A program made the position numbers and the translations under genes. Positions 16,134-25,823 of a stretch of 64,000 bases of DNA are shown here, one piece after another (positions within the stretch are counted from its first letter, which is position 1; each line of letters opens with the position of its first letter). The notes beneath the pieces were generated by a model. It did not search any database. It was given only the letters and a program-made list of their open reading frames with translations, and had not been told where the DNA came from. Source of the stretch: Polaribacter huanghezhanensis (GTDB lineage: Bacteria; Bacteroidota; Bacteroidia; Flavobacteriales; Flavobacteriaceae); NCBI RefSeq assembly GCF_030444335.1, contig NZ_CP128595.1, positions 1,364,001 to 1,428,000 of the forward strand, given 5' to 3'.

Positions 16134-19100
16134 ATGAAATCAGCGATCAAAATAATAGTAATTCTTTTTGTTTTTTCAGCATGTGTAAACGATGAGTACA
16201 GCTCATTACAATCTGGATTTTCAAAGAATGAGAATCGTATTGATTCTAAGTTGACTTACAACTCAATATCGGGTTTAACGAATGAAGATGAAAATTTAAA
16301 CATCAAAAGTGATGGTGGTTTAAAAGCTGATAATGAAATATATACCGCATTTAATGTAGCTAATAAAAACAAGAATTTAAATAAAAAGAGTTATAGAAGT
16401 TTAAATATTAAAAACAATAGCAATATAGTAAAAAGTGCCCCTTTAAAATTAAAACCGTTGAACTTTTTGTCAGAAGTGTTTTCTAGCTTAAAACAAAAAA
16501 CGGCTTCAAGAACAAAAGAAGATCGTTTATTAAGACCTATTGATTCAAATAATTTCTCTGATTTAAGTTTTAAGCCGTTGCATAAAACCAGCTTATATAA
16601 AACGAGTAAACAACATACTTTAATTGTTGAACTAACAAATAAAGGGGATCAATTAGACTTAATAAAGCAAAGTGTTGTTTTACCTAAAAAGTGGAAATTA
16701 GTTTCTATGAGTAGTGTTGAATCTGTAAATAAAAATGGAAAAAATTTACTTTTTATAAGTTTCTTTATTCCTTCTAATTTTCCAGTTGGAATTGCAAAAG
16801 CAACATTACAAATAAAAAATAATTTAAATACTGTTTTAGGATCTTTCGATGTTCAATTTACGATTGCAAAAAACACAAGTTTAAAAGTTTTTAATATTTA
16901 TGCTCCACAACATGTTGAAGCTGGGAAATTGATTGAAACTTCATTTGCGATTGAAAACAAAGGAAATATAACGCAAGAAATTAGTTTAAAATCAAGAAAC
17001 ACTTTAGTGGGAAAAAGTAATTTTAAAATAGCACCAGATTCTACTATTGTTGTAAAAGTAAATCAAAAAACAAATTTAAAAACATATAGCTTTAGAAGAG
17101 TTGGAGCCGGAGTAGAAGTACTTAGTAAAGAATCAAAGAAAGTAATGAAATCATATAAAAGTATTGCCGTTTTTCCTATAAAAATAAAACAAAAAGATCC
17201 TTTTTTTAGGTTCCCTGTTAGTGCAAGTTTGTATTATAATAGTTATACAACAGAAACAGAACATTATGCTGCAATGTCTGCAGAAATTGCAGGAAATGGT
17301 TTTTTAGATGTTAAGAAAAATCACTATTTAGACTTTATAGTTAGAGGGCCTAAAGAGATGAATCGTAAGCGTTTTAGTGTTGTAGATCAATACAGTTTTA
17401 TATATAGTTATAAAGATAATACAACCATTTATCTAGGAGATCATGCATATCAAATTAATAGACTTGGTTTTACAAATAAATATGGAATGGGTTTTAAAAT
17501 TGATCAAAGAGTAAACAATGTAGAGTTATCAGCATTTTACACAAAACCAAGGTTATACGACTATAATTCTGGAGCAGTTTACGGAGTAAAAGCTACCTAT
17601 TTTGCAACGGATAAAATTACTGGAGGAATTTCTTTGACGAGATCTGAAAAAATATTGCAAGCAAATAAATCAACAACCAATCCTGGTCAAATAGTAACTT
17701 TAAATTTTGATTATAAAGATAAAACGACATCAATATTGGGAGAATCATCAACAAGTTTTAGTAACAGTAGTAAACTTAACGGAGCAGGCTATTTATCAAT
17801 ATCTAAAAGATTTAAAAAGTTCACATATTTTGGAAACTATATTGTAGCAAGTGAGGATTATTTAGGTGCAATAAGTAATAGTTTACAAATATCTAATAAT
17901 CTTAGTTATGCTGTTAATAAATGGGCTTTTGGAGTTGGTCATACAACTTCTAAAATTAATAAGAAATTAGATCCTTTATTTTATGCATCAGAACCTTTTT
18001 ATGAAAGCTTAAATGCTAGTTTAAATTATAGAGTTTCGAAAAACAATACCATAAGATTGAGTGTTTATAATAGAAAGAGACAAGACAGACTGGTTCCTGT
18101 TAATTACGATTATAATGAGCGTGGATTTAAATACTCGTATAGTTTTAAAACATTAAACAGATCTTTTTCTGGTAATTTTAACGGTAGAATAGCAAAGACT
18201 AAAAATTTGTTAAGTACTCAAGTTAGTTATAGAGATACGTATGCAAACAACCTAAATATATCATATAGATTTGCAAATAAATTTAACTTAAGAGCTAAGT
18301 TTTCGCATAATTATAATAACAGATATGGTGTTTCAAATATCAATACAAATTATTTTAGATATGGTGCTGGATTTAGCTATAGTGCAACAAAAAACTTTAA
18401 TATAAATGCAAATTACAATAGTGGTTTTAGTCCAGAGAAAATGTATTTAAAAAGAGATTTTATCAATTTAAATATGATGGCAAAACTTTCTAAAAATCAT
18501 AAAATAGAATTTAGAGCCAATTATTTTGAAAATCCAGGAGAGACTAATAAAAAACAAGTTTTGGCATTTGCAAAGTATACTTTTACTTTTGGTGTACCAC
18601 TAAAAAAAGTAATAAAGCAAGGTGGTTTAATAGGAAATGTTTTTTCTTTAGATACAAAAATAAATACCAAAGGAATTAAAATTATTGCTGCTGGTAAAAC
18701 AGTATTAACGGATAAGAATGGAAACTTTGAATTAAATAATTTAGCGTTAGGTAAAAATTATATTTTGGTAGATCAATCTACACTAGAAAATGGAGTTATT
18801 ACTGCAGCTAAAATTCCTTATGAAGTTATTATTAAAGATAATAAGCAGGCAAAAATTAGTATAGAATTAGTAAAATCTGCATCTTTAGAAGGTGCGTTTT
18901 GGGTAGATCTTAATAAATTAAAATACAGAAACAAAGAGTATAACCTTCAAGGATACATTAAAATCCAAAATAAAGACTTTACTTACTACACAAGTATCAG
19001 TAAAAAGGGAGAGTTTAAATTTCAAGAAATAGTTCCTGGAAATTATAAATTAACAATACTAAGCTTTAGTTCAGGGAGTGCTCAGTTTAATTTTGATAAT

Positions 19101-19211
19101 AATATTCAGCTGTTTTTAAAAGAAAACGAAATTACTTTAAAAAAGATAGAGTTAAAGCTAAAGGAAAGAAAAATAAAATTTAAGAATAAAAATTTTAAAA
19201 TAGGAAAATAA
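16134..19211 (+). CDS. Putative usher-like outer-membrane barrel with Ig-like and CnaB-like domains (lipoprotein)
   Basis: A 1025-residue protein with a lipobox (VFSAC, Cys17). Residues about 155-360 are two beta-sandwich units of NEW3/Ig type (LTNKGDQLDL; APQHVEAGKLIETSFAIENKGNITQ). Residues about 360-830 are a long series of amphipathic strands with many aromatic residues, as in a beta-barrel (IYLGDHAYQINRLGFTNKYG, then repeated Y-x-N-x-Y strands). Residues about 830-1000 contain a carboxypeptidase-regulatory/CnaB-like unit (GKTVLTDKNGNFELNNLALG) and a related second unit (KKGEFKFQEIVPGNYKL). Ushers combine a large barrel with small beta-sandwich domains, so an usher-like secretion pore is plausible; the acylated N-terminus is unusual for one. 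Its stop overlaps the next start (TAATG). Confidence 0.55.
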   Translation: MKSAIKIIVILFVFSACVNDEYSSLQSGFSKNENRIDSKLTYNSISGLTNEDENLNIKSDGGLKADNEIYTAFNVANKNKNLNKKSYRSLNIKNNSNIVKSAPLKLKPLNFLSEVFSSLKQKTASRTKEDRLLRPIDSNNFSDLSFKPLHKTSLYKTSKQHTLIVELTNKGDQLDLIKQSVVLPKKWKLVSMSSVESVNKNGKNLLFISFFIPSNFPVGIAKATLQIKNNLNTVLGSFDVQFTIAKNTSLKVFNIYAPQHVEAGKLIETSFAIENKGNITQEISLKSRNTLVGKSNFKIAPDSTIVVKVNQKTNLKTYSFRRVGAGVEVLSKESKKVMKSYKSIAVFPIKIKQKDPFFRFPVSASLYYNSYTTETEHYAAMSAEIAGNGFLDVKKNHYLDFIVRGPKEMNRKRFSVVDQYSFIYSYKDNTTIYLGDHAYQINRLGFTNKYGMGFKIDQRVNNVELSAFYTKPRLYDYNSGAVYGVKATYFATDKITGGISLTRSEKILQANKSTTNPGQIVTLNFDYKDKTTSILGESSTSFSNSSKLNGAGYLSISKRFKKFTYFGNYIVASEDYLGAISNSLQISNNLSYAVNKWAFGVGHTTSKINKKLDPLFYASEPFYESLNASLNYRVSKNNTIRLSVYNRKRQDRLVPVNYDYNERGFKYSYSFKTLNRSFSGNFNGRIAKTKNLLSTQVSYRDTYANNLNISYRFANKFNLRAKFSHNYNNRYGVSNINTNYFRYGAGFSYSATKNFNINANYNSGFSPEKMYLKRDFINLNMMAKLSKNHKIEFRANYFENPGETNKKQVLAFAKYTFTFGVPLKKVIKQGGLIGNVFSLDTKINTKGIKIIAAGKTVLTDKNGNFELNNLALGKNYILVDQSTLENGVITAAKIPYEVIIKDNKQAKISIELVKSASLEGAFWVDLNKLKYRNKEYNLQGYIKIQNKDFTYYTSISKKGEFKFQEIVPGNYKLTILSFSSGSAQFNFDNNIQLFLKENEITLKKIELKLKERKIKFKNKNFKIGK

Positions 19212-19795
19212 TGAAAGCAATTACTAAAAATATATGCAAACTAGTTTTATTACTATTCATAACAAGCCTAAATGCTCAAGAGACTATTGATGCAGAGAAC
19301 CCTAACAATTTTGTAACTGGTGGGGGTCAAGAATCACAAAGTTTTACCTTATATGTTCTGCCGGTTTCAATTATTGACATTGAGGGTTTTACAGGGTTTA
19401 ATTCTGGTATAAATGATGGTGTATTAGAAGCAGGATTGCCAGTCTCTGGCGGTACATCAGATTTGTCTAACATTTGGTTAAACTATACGTTTAGAGGAGA
19501 AAATGGAGATGGCGCAGAAATATTTGTATCTACAAATATGCCAGTTCCTAATGGAGTGAGAATAGAGGTTCAAATCGATAGAAATGATTATGGAAATGCA
19601 GGAGATTTTGATAAAACTGCCGAAATCAAAAAAATAAGATTAAGTGAATCTGAAAGTAGAATAGTAAAGGATTTTGGGAATGGTTATACAGGTGATGGAC
19701 AAGGAAATGGTTATCACGTTATTTATACCATTAGCAACCCAAATGGAGTTTCATTTCCAGCTGGTTTTGAAATCATATATAGAATAGGTAATTAA
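19211..19795 (+). CDS. Secreted subunit-like protein, paralogue of the 14448 product
   Basis: A 194-residue protein with a signal peptide (cleavage after SLNAQ). It shares the spaced motifs LPVSIIDI, IWLNYT, GYTGDGQGNG and a final hydrophobic strand with the 209-residue protein at 14448. There is no cysteine in the mature part. Its ATG overlaps the usher-like gene's stop by 1 bp, so it is translated with it. I infer a minor or tip subunit of the same structure. No named family was recognised. Confidence 0.55.
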   Translation: MKAITKNICKLVLLLFITSLNAQETIDAENPNNFVTGGGQESQSFTLYVLPVSIIDIEGFTGFNSGINDGVLEAGLPVSGGTSDLSNIWLNYTFRGENGDGAEIFVSTNMPVPNGVRIEVQIDRNDYGNAGDFDKTAEIKKIRLSESESRIVKDFGNGYTGDGQGNGYHVIYTISNPNGVSFPAGFEIIYRIGN

Positions 19796-19808
19796 TAAAA
19801 TAAATAGG

Positions 19809-20417
19809 ATGAAAAAAATAATATACATATGCATTTTGTTGTTGAGTACAAACTTAACATATGCACAATTAGAAACAGCAGCTTTACCTGGAACATTAAA
19901 TATTTCTGGTGCTCCAAATGTTTCACAAACAATAAATGACTTAGTTTCAGAGGCTGGTGAAGATGATAAACTTACCGGGATAGAAACAGAATTTGATATT
20001 AGTTTAATTGGCTTTATTTTAGACGAATCAACTAGGTTAGGAGTCACAATTCCATCAGACCAAAACTGTTCTGAAAATGTGTTTAGATATGCTGTTTATA
20101 TGCATACAACAAATGCGCCACAAGATGTAGAGATACAAGCTAGAACAATGGAAAATAGTGGAGAAAGATATCCTGAAAATGCAGCATACGACGATTTATC
20201 TATTAAGCCATTGGGTGATAGGAGTTTGTCTGTTGAAAATGGAGGTAATTATATTACCATTCCAAACGATGGAAAGGCAGCAATTAAAGTTTTTGAGTTT
20301 ATAGGATGTAGAGAGAACATTCCAATTCAATTTAAGATCAAACCAAGTACAAAAGCAGCTGCTGGTAATTATGGCAATATGAGGGTTTACTATACTGTAG
20401 TAGGAACCACATTTTAA
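19809..20417 (+). CDS. Secreted subunit-like protein with two cysteines
   Basis: A 202-residue protein with a signal peptide (cleavage after TYAQ). The mature part is beta-rich, with two cysteines (SDQNCSENVFRY and EFIGCRENIPIQF) that could form a disulfide. It ends in a hydrophobic alternating strand (AAGNYGNMRVYYTVVGTTF) like those of the two related subunits. It is the last gene of the operon, 13 bp after the previous one. The disulfide and position suggest a specialised (adhesin or tip) subunit, but this is inference. Confidence 0.5.
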   Translation: MKKIIYICILLLSTNLTYAQLETAALPGTLNISGAPNVSQTINDLVSEAGEDDKLTGIETEFDISLIGFILDESTRLGVTIPSDQNCSENVFRYAVYMHTTNAPQDVEIQARTMENSGERYPENAAYDDLSIKPLGDRSLSVENGGNYITIPNDGKAAIKVFEFIGCRENIPIQFKIKPSTKAAAGNYGNMRVYYTVVGTTF

Positions 20418-20430
20418 GATTTATTCTTTG

Positions 20431-20438
20431 TATTTTTG
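20431..20438 (+). promoter_or_regulatory. -7 element upstream of adenine deaminase
   Basis: TATTTTTG matches TAnnTTTG and lies 19 bp before the ATG at 20457. It suggests an independent promoter with a very short leader. No clear -33 TTTG is found at the usual distance. Confidence 0.45.
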
Positions 20439-20456
20439 TGATAAATAGGGCAAAAT

Positions 20457-22079
20457 ATGATTGTACAAGGAAATATAGTTGATATACAGAACAGAAGAAT
20501 TTTTAAAGGAGAAGTAACCGTTGAAAATGGAAAAATTGTTGCTATTAAAGAAGCGAATCATTCAGTAGAAAATTTTATTCTTCCAGGTTTTGTAGATGCA
20601 CACATTCATATTGAAAGCTCGATGTTGGTTCCGTCTGAATTTGCAAAAATTGCAGTGGTTCACGGAACCGTTGCAACGGTTTCTGATCCGCACGAAATAG
20701 CAAATGTATTAGGTGTAAAAGGCGTTGAATTTATGATTGAAAACGGAAAGAAAGTTCCGTTAAAATTCAATTTTGGAGCACCATCTTGTGTACCCGCAAC
20801 TTCGTTTGAAAGTGCCGGAGCAATTATTGATGCTGATGATATTAAGGTAATGATGGAAAATCCAGACATTAAATATTTGGCAGAAATGATGAATTATCCA
20901 GGTGTTTTGTTTGATGATGATGAAGTGTTAGCTAAAATTCAACATGCAAAAAAGAACAACAAACCCATTGATGGACACGCGCCAGGTTTAAGAGGAAAAG
21001 ATGTTTCTAAATATATTGCTGCAGGAATTTCTACCGATCACGAATGTTTTACTTATGATGAAGCTTTAGAGAAATTGCAAAAAGGAATGAAAGTCATTAT
21101 CCGTGAAGGAAGTGCAGCCAAAAACTTTGAAGCGTTGATTAATTTATTACCAGAACATTATCAAAACATGCTATTTTGTTCTGATGATAAACATCCAGAT
21201 GATTTATTGTTGGGTCATATCAATCAATTGTGTGAACGCGCAATTGCAAAAGGAATGGATGTTTTTAAAGTGTTGCAAGTTGCTTGTGTAAATCCGGTAA
21301 AACATTATGATTTGGAGGTTGGTTTGTTGCAAAAAGGTGATGATGCAGATTTTATTATCGTTGAAGATTTAGAGAAATTTAAGGTGTTGGAAACGTACAT
21401 TAATGGTGAATTGGTCGCTAAAAACGGACAATCATTTGTGAAATCTGTAGCTTTTGAAGTGCTCAATAATTTTAATACGGATTTTAAAAATAGTTTTGAT
21501 TTTGCATTTAAATCAACTGCAAAAAAGATTCGCGTTATAGAGGCGTTAGATGGCGAATTGGTTACCAACGAAATAGAAGTAGATTCATTAATAAAAGACG
21601 GAAATCTAGTTTCTAATATAGAAACAGATGTTTTAAAAATGACGGTTGTAAATCGGTATCAAAATGAAAAACCAGCAATTGCTTTTATCAAAAATTTCGG
21701 AATCAAAGAAGGTGCAATTGCAAGTTCTGTTGGGCACGATTCTCATAACATTATTGCAGTTGGAGTTTCGGACGAAGCAATTTGTAAAGCAGTAAATTTA
21801 ATCATTAAAAATAAAGGTGGAATTTGTGCTGTAACTGCATCCGAAGAAAAAATAGTATCGTTGCCCGTTGCCGGAATTATGTCTGATAAATCAGCAGTAG
21901 AAATCGGAAAAGCGTATGCGGAATTAGATAAAATGGCAAAGCAAATGGGAAGTACATTGCGTGCTCCATATATGAGTTTATCATTTATGGCGTTATTGGT
22001 AATTCCGTCTTTAAAATTAAGCGATAAAGGATTGTTTAATGGAGATTCGTTTCAGTTTACTTCGGTGGAAATTAAATAG
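20457..22079 (+). CDS. ade: Adenine deaminase
   Basis: A 540-residue amidohydrolase-superfamily enzyme, the usual length for bacterial Ade. The metal-binding motif [14 protein letters not shown] follows the short N-terminal beta domain, and the sequences [37 protein letters not shown] and [15 protein letters not shown] are all characteristic. It hydrolyses adenine to hypoxanthine plus ammonia for purine salvage. It stands alone between the surface-structure operon and phnA, with its own -7 box. Confidence 0.94.
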   Translation: MIVQGNIVDIQNRRIFKGEVTVENGKIVAIKEANHSVENFILPGFVDAHIHIESSMLVPSEFAKIAVVHGTVATVSDPHEIANVLGVKGVEFMIENGKKVPLKFNFGAPSCVPATSFESAGAIIDADDIKVMMENPDIKYLAEMMNYPGVLFDDDEVLAKIQHAKKNNKPIDGHAPGLRGKDVSKYIAAGISTDHECFTYDEALEKLQKGMKVIIREGSAAKNFEALINLLPEHYQNMLFCSDDKHPDDLLLGHINQLCERAIAKGMDVFKVLQVACVNPVKHYDLEVGLLQKGDDADFIIVEDLEKFKVLETYINGELVAKNGQSFVKSVAFEVLNNFNTDFKNSFDFAFKSTAKKIRVIEALDGELVTNEIEVDSLIKDGNLVSNIETDVLKMTVVNRYQNEKPAIAFIKNFGIKEGAIASSVGHDSHNIIAVGVSDEAICKAVNLIIKNKGGICAVTASEEKIVSLPVAGIMSDKSAVEIGKAYAELDKMAKQMGSTLRAPYMSLSFMALLVIPSLKLSDKGLFNGDSFQFTSVEIK

Positions 22080-22104
22080 CTTCTAAAAAGTATGATTTAA
22101 ATAG

Positions 22105-22112
22105 TACATTTG
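22105..22112 (+). promoter_or_regulatory. -7 element upstream of phnA
   Basis: TACATTTG, an exact match to TAnnTTTG, lies 23 bp before the ATG at 22136. The -33 box is not evident. Confidence 0.5.
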
Positions 22113-22135
22113 CCAACATCAACAAAAATACAATT

Positions 22136-22732
22136 ATGAGTTTACAACAAGATTTAGAAGAAAGAAGCGGAAATCAATGTGAATTATGCACATCAACAAA
22201 TAATTTATCAATTTATGAAGTAAAGCCAACAATCACTGGTGGAGGTGGAATTGATGGCAGTTTATTGGCTTGTGAAACTTGTGTTGATCAAATTGAGAAT
22301 CCAGAAAACACGGATGCAAATCATTGGCGTTGTTTAAATGATTCTATGTGGTCTGAGCACAGAGCTGTAAAAGTGGTTGCTTGGAGACTATTGTCTCGTT
22401 TAAAAAATGAAGGTTGGCCAAAAGATTTGTTAGACATGATGTATTTAGAAGATGACGATGTGCGTTTTGCAAAAGAATCTGGTGATCATTTAGATGAAAG
22501 CGAAAAAATTATTCACAGAGATGCAAACGGTGCCATTTTACAAGCTGGTGATTCTGTAGTGTTGATAAAAGATTTAAAAGTAAAGGGTTCTAGCCTAGTT
22601 GCAAAACAAGGAACCGCAGTTCGTAGAATTTCTTTAGATCATGAAAATGCGAAGTATATTGAAGGTAAAGTTGGGCCCACTCAAATTGTAATTATTACAG
22701 ATTACGTGAAGAAAATGTCTGAGAAGGAGTAG
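22136..22732 (+). CDS. phnA: PhnA family zinc-ribbon protein
   Basis: A 198-residue protein with an N-terminal Cys pair (CELC), a second pair (CETC), the WRCLNDSMWSEHRAVKVVAWRLL segment, and the C-terminal PhnA domain DANGAILQAGDSVVLIKDLKVKGSS ... KVGPTQIVIITDYVKK. The family was named from E. coli phosphonate operons, but no phosphonate genes are nearby, and its role is not settled (a zinc-binding accessory or RNA-related protein has been proposed for relatives). It appears to be monocistronic. Confidence 0.9.
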   Translation: MSLQQDLEERSGNQCELCTSTNNLSIYEVKPTITGGGGIDGSLLACETCVDQIENPENTDANHWRCLNDSMWSEHRAVKVVAWRLLSRLKNEGWPKDLLDMMYLEDDDVRFAKESGDHLDESEKIIHRDANGAILQAGDSVVLIKDLKVKGSSLVAKQGTAVRRISLDHENAKYIEGKVGPTQIVIITDYVKKMSEKE

Positions 22733-22744
22733 TTCTTGCTTTTC

Positions 22745-22850
22745 TCAGTTCGAGTGCCACGCTTTTTTTGCGGGGTGTATCGAGAACTCATTGAAAACTT
22801 CTCGATACACTTTTCTCTTAAAATCGAAAACCACTCGAAGTGACATTCGT
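22745..22850. repeat. Degenerate copy of the dispersed TCGA-palindrome repeat
   Basis: The stretch holds TATCGAGAAC and TCTCGATACA, which form an inverted repeat, and ends in CGAAGTGACATTCG, similar to the GCTCAAGGTGACATT end of other copies in the window. It is intergenic, between phnA and the M56 gene. Confidence 0.55.
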
Positions 22851-22891
22851 ATATTATTAAAACAATACTTTTAAAAAAAATATTACACAAA

Positions 22892-22930
22892 AAAGCCGCT
22901 CATTTAATTTAATAAATGAGCGGCTTTATT
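22892..22930. terminator. Bidirectional terminator between phnA and the M56 gene
   Basis: A perfect 15-bp stem (22892-22906 with 22913-22927; AAAGCCGCTCATTTA) with a 6-nt loop and A/T tracts on both sides can serve both convergent genes. Confidence 0.88.
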
Positions 22931-22947
22931 ATTACTTAAATAAATAA

Positions 22948-25317
22948 TTATTTTTTATCTGATATAAAAACTAAAATAGGTTTTCCTCTTTCTTCTTCAA
23001 CAGAATAAACACGAATGTTCTTATTTTTTGAAACTATTTCTATTCCTTTTTTTGCAGTGATTGCTTTATTGTTGTATACAAAACCAGCTCCTTTTTTACT
23101 CCACATTTTAACCGTTTCTAAAAGAGACATCTTCATTTTACCGCCACTAACTACAGCACGAGAATCATTGTTTTTTAAGTTTAAAGATTTGTGTTTTTTC
23201 TCATGTGCTATTCTTAGTTTTTCAGTTGCTTTTAATTCTTGGATTGCATTTGAAGAAAGAGGTGTAATATTGTTTTTTTTCATAAAAACTTTAATCTCTT
23301 TCTTTTTTGGTGGAGGTGGTGGCGGAATATTCTTTATTTTCTTTTTCCATGATTCTAGTGCTTTGTTATAACGCTCAATTTCTTTTTTTGTAGCATTTTT
23401 TTTCAAAGGTGGCGGTGGTGGTGGAAACTTGATACTTAATAGTTTTTTGTCTTCAGCGTTCAATTCACTACGTTTTTTATAATAATAACTATCATCTTTT
23501 CTGATTAGTTTGACATATTCTCCATGTGGATTATTTGGAAAAGGCACTTTGTTTTTGTCTGCTCTAGACATTCTAAAATACATTCCACCTAAATCAGAAA
23601 ACTCTCTATCAATTTCTTTTTTATCATTTTCAGATTTAAAGACATAATGTTTGCCAGTAGCTTTTAAATTTTCATATATTTTGTGTTTCTTTTTGTATTC
23701 TTTTACAATATCAAGATTTACTAATTTTCCGTTTTTATAATATTTAGCAACTCTTTCATTTTTATCAAAAGTGTAGTAATATTTTTGCCCATCAATGGTG
23801 ATAAACCAGCTTTTATGAAAAGAAACTTTTTCTTGCCTTTTTATTGGTGGAGGTGGAGGCGGAATCACTTTTCTAATGTCCGTTACACTTTGTTGTTGTT
23901 TTTTAGACATTTTTTTATATAAAGAAATCATCTTTTCTACATCTTTTACTTTGTAAATTTTTGATTCTGAACCTTTGTTGAATAAAGCTTTGTATTCCTT
24001 CATTTCTTTTTCTGAAATTCCTTCTTGTTTTTTAATTATTTGAGGAGTTCTTTTATCAAATATTGAAATTCCATTTATAGTATTATTTTCAATATTAGCA
24101 TCTATATATTTTATTTCTAAAGAATAATTAATACTTGCTCTCGGTTTTATTTCATCAAAATCTTTTGTCTTATTATTTCGTTTTAAATTTGAATAGAATG
24201 TATAACCAGAATCATTTTTAAAAGTTTTTCCAGGATATAAATCTGGTAGTTCTTCATTAAACTGTACTAATCTATCATCAACTTTAAAAACAATGGTGTA
24301 ATCTTTTGAAGATATTTTTTTATTTCCGTTATTTTTTATAGTGTAAGCATACATAATTCCGTTATATGAAGTTCTGCTTTCTTCAACTTTAACTGCTTCA
24401 ATATCATTATTATAATTAATGTTTGCTTCAACTACTTGAGGTAGTTTTTCTTGCGCTTCTACTCGTTGAGCAAAGGCAAAGATAAATCCTGCAGTTAATG
24501 GAATTACCATCAATTTTTTAAGTAGGATTTTTGTTTTGGAACTCGGTGTTGTCATCATAAGTAATCGTTTTTTTGTGAGTGAATAATTTAAATTACTGGC
24601 CAAGTAAATATTGTTTTGCTGAGCAGTTGTATTCAATAATACATATTGGTACTCAGCGATGTTTTTATGTGATTTTATAACAGCATCATCCGCTAAAAAT
24701 TCGTGATTTAACTGGATTGCTTTTTTGTAATATCTAAAGATTGGATTGAACCAAAATAGGATTTGTAAAACTTCTATAAAAAGTACATCTAACGAATGTT
24801 TTTGTTGCACATGCGTCAACTCATGCGTTAAAATTTGTTGTTCAACGGCATTTGTTTTATACTTCTTTTTATTGATAAATATATAGTGTAGAAATGTGTA
24901 CGGAACAATTTTTTCTTTCAATAACACAACAGTTGCAGAGAAATAAGATACTTTTTTATTTCTTTTTGTTTGTTCTAAAAGTTGATAGATTTTTTTTGTC
25001 AAAAGAAATAATAAAACCAAACTGATGATGCAATACAATCCGATAAAATAATTGGTATAATCAATTTCTTGAACAATTTCTGTAGTTGTTAATTCTGATT
25101 GAAATTGCAATACATTTTCTTGTTGATTTAAAATTGGTTCAACAAATTCTGCAGGAGCAACTGTAATTATAAAACTAGGAACCATGAATGAAAAAATAAT
25201 AGCTCCCAACAAATAAAAGCGATTGAATCGATGCATTTTTTCTTTCTCTAAAACAAAATGATAGAATGCTAAAAGCAATACTAAACAGATTGTTGATTTT
25301 ATGATATAGGCGATCAT
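22948..25317 (-). CDS. BlaR1/MecR1-type M56 family metallopeptidase with proline-rich C-terminal region
   Basis: A 789-residue membrane protein from ATG 25317 (MIAYIIKSTICLVLLLAF). Four transmembrane segments lie in the first 300 residues, with the zinc motif HELTH (His165, His169) and the ENxxxx-like NHEFLADDAVIK helix of M56 peptidases. The last membrane segment ends FIFAFAQRVEAQE. The C-terminal half is periplasmic, rich in Lys, and holds three PPPPPP runs. It lies 1 nt after the blaI-like repressor gene; in such pairs the peptidase senses an envelope signal and leads to cleavage of the repressor. The C-terminus is not a penicillin-binding domain, so beta-lactam sensing is not implied. Confidence 0.9.
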   Translation of the reverse strand: MIAYIIKSTICLVLLLAFYHFVLEKEKMHRFNRFYLLGAIIFSFMVPSFIITVAPAEFVEPILNQQENVLQFQSELTTTEIVQEIDYTNYFIGLYCIISLVLLFLLTKKIYQLLEQTKRNKKVSYFSATVVLLKEKIVPYTFLHYIFINKKKYKTNAVEQQILTHELTHVQQKHSLDVLFIEVLQILFWFNPIFRYYKKAIQLNHEFLADDAVIKSHKNIAEYQYVLLNTTAQQNNIYLASNLNYSLTKKRLLMMTTPSSKTKILLKKLMVIPLTAGFIFAFAQRVEAQEKLPQVVEANINYNNDIEAVKVEESRTSYNGIMYAYTIKNNGNKKISSKDYTIVFKVDDRLVQFNEELPDLYPGKTFKNDSGYTFYSNLKRNNKTKDFDEIKPRASINYSLEIKYIDANIENNTINGISIFDKRTPQIIKKQEGISEKEMKEYKALFNKGSESKIYKVKDVEKMISLYKKMSKKQQQSVTDIRKVIPPPPPPIKRQEKVSFHKSWFITIDGQKYYYTFDKNERVAKYYKNGKLVNLDIVKEYKKKHKIYENLKATGKHYVFKSENDKKEIDREFSDLGGMYFRMSRADKNKVPFPNNPHGEYVKLIRKDDSYYYKKRSELNAEDKKLLSIKFPPPPPPLKKNATKKEIERYNKALESWKKKIKNIPPPPPPKKKEIKVFMKKNNITPLSSNAIQELKATEKLRIAHEKKHKSLNLKNNDSRAVVSGGKMKMSLLETVKMWSKKGAGFVYNNKAITAKKGIEIVSKNKNIRVYSVEEERGKPILVFISDKK

Positions 25318-25318
25318 C

Positions 25319-25687
25319 TTACTTTTTTTTATCGATTTGTTTGTCAATAATTTTCTTCAATTCTTCTAAATCCTCTTTTGATAAATTCGTTTCAGAAGTA
25401 AAAAACGATGCAAATTGCGGAGCAGAATCATTAAAAAAGTTTTTAATTAATCCGTTTACGTGCTTCGAAAAATAATCCGCTTTTTTTACCAACGGAAAAT
25501 ATTCTCTCGATTTTCCGTAGAGTTTGTAATCAATAAAACCTTTGTCGTTCATGCGCTTTAACAAAGTAGCAACAGTTGTAGTTGCAGGTTTTGGCGTAGG
25601 AAAATCATCTAATAAATCTTTCATGAAAGCTTTATTACGTTTCCATAAATATTGCATTAGTTGTTCTTCAGATTTTGATAGTTGCAT
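25319..25687 (-). CDS. BlaI/MecI/CopY family transcriptional repressor
   Basis: A 122-residue winged-helix protein (LSKSEEQLMQYLWKRNKAFMKDLLDDFPTPKPATTTVATLLKRMNDKGFIDYKLYGKSREYFPLV) with a helical dimerisation tail. These motifs are typical of BlaI. The M56 partner gene starts 1 nt before its stop region. Two near-perfect palindromes immediately upstream are its probable operators, implying autoregulation of the pair. Confidence 0.93.
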   Translation of the reverse strand: MQLSKSEEQLMQYLWKRNKAFMKDLLDDFPTPKPATTTVATLLKRMNDKGFIDYKLYGKSREYFPLVKKADYFSKHVNGLIKNFFNDSAPQFASFFTSETNLSKEDLEELKKIIDKQIDKKK

Positions 25688-25711
25688 TGCTCTATGTTTT
25701 TAGAATTAACT

Positions 25712-25750
25712 CTACAAATGTAGAAATAAATTTTGATTCTACAAGTGTAG
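25712..25750 (-). promoter_or_regulatory. Double BlaI-type operator overlapping the blaI/M56 promoter
   Basis: CTACAAATGTAG (25712-25723) and CTACAAGTGTAG (25739-25750) are two palindromes of the TACAnnTGTA type bound by BlaI/MecI repressors, with 27 bp between starts. On the minus strand the first contains TACATTTG, an exact -7 element, so bound repressor would cover the promoter. Confidence 0.85.
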
Positions 25751-25823
25751 AGTAAAATATTTTTAAAAATAAATTTTCATACATTTATTGATATCAAAAA
25801 ACGAACCAACAAAAATTTATAAA

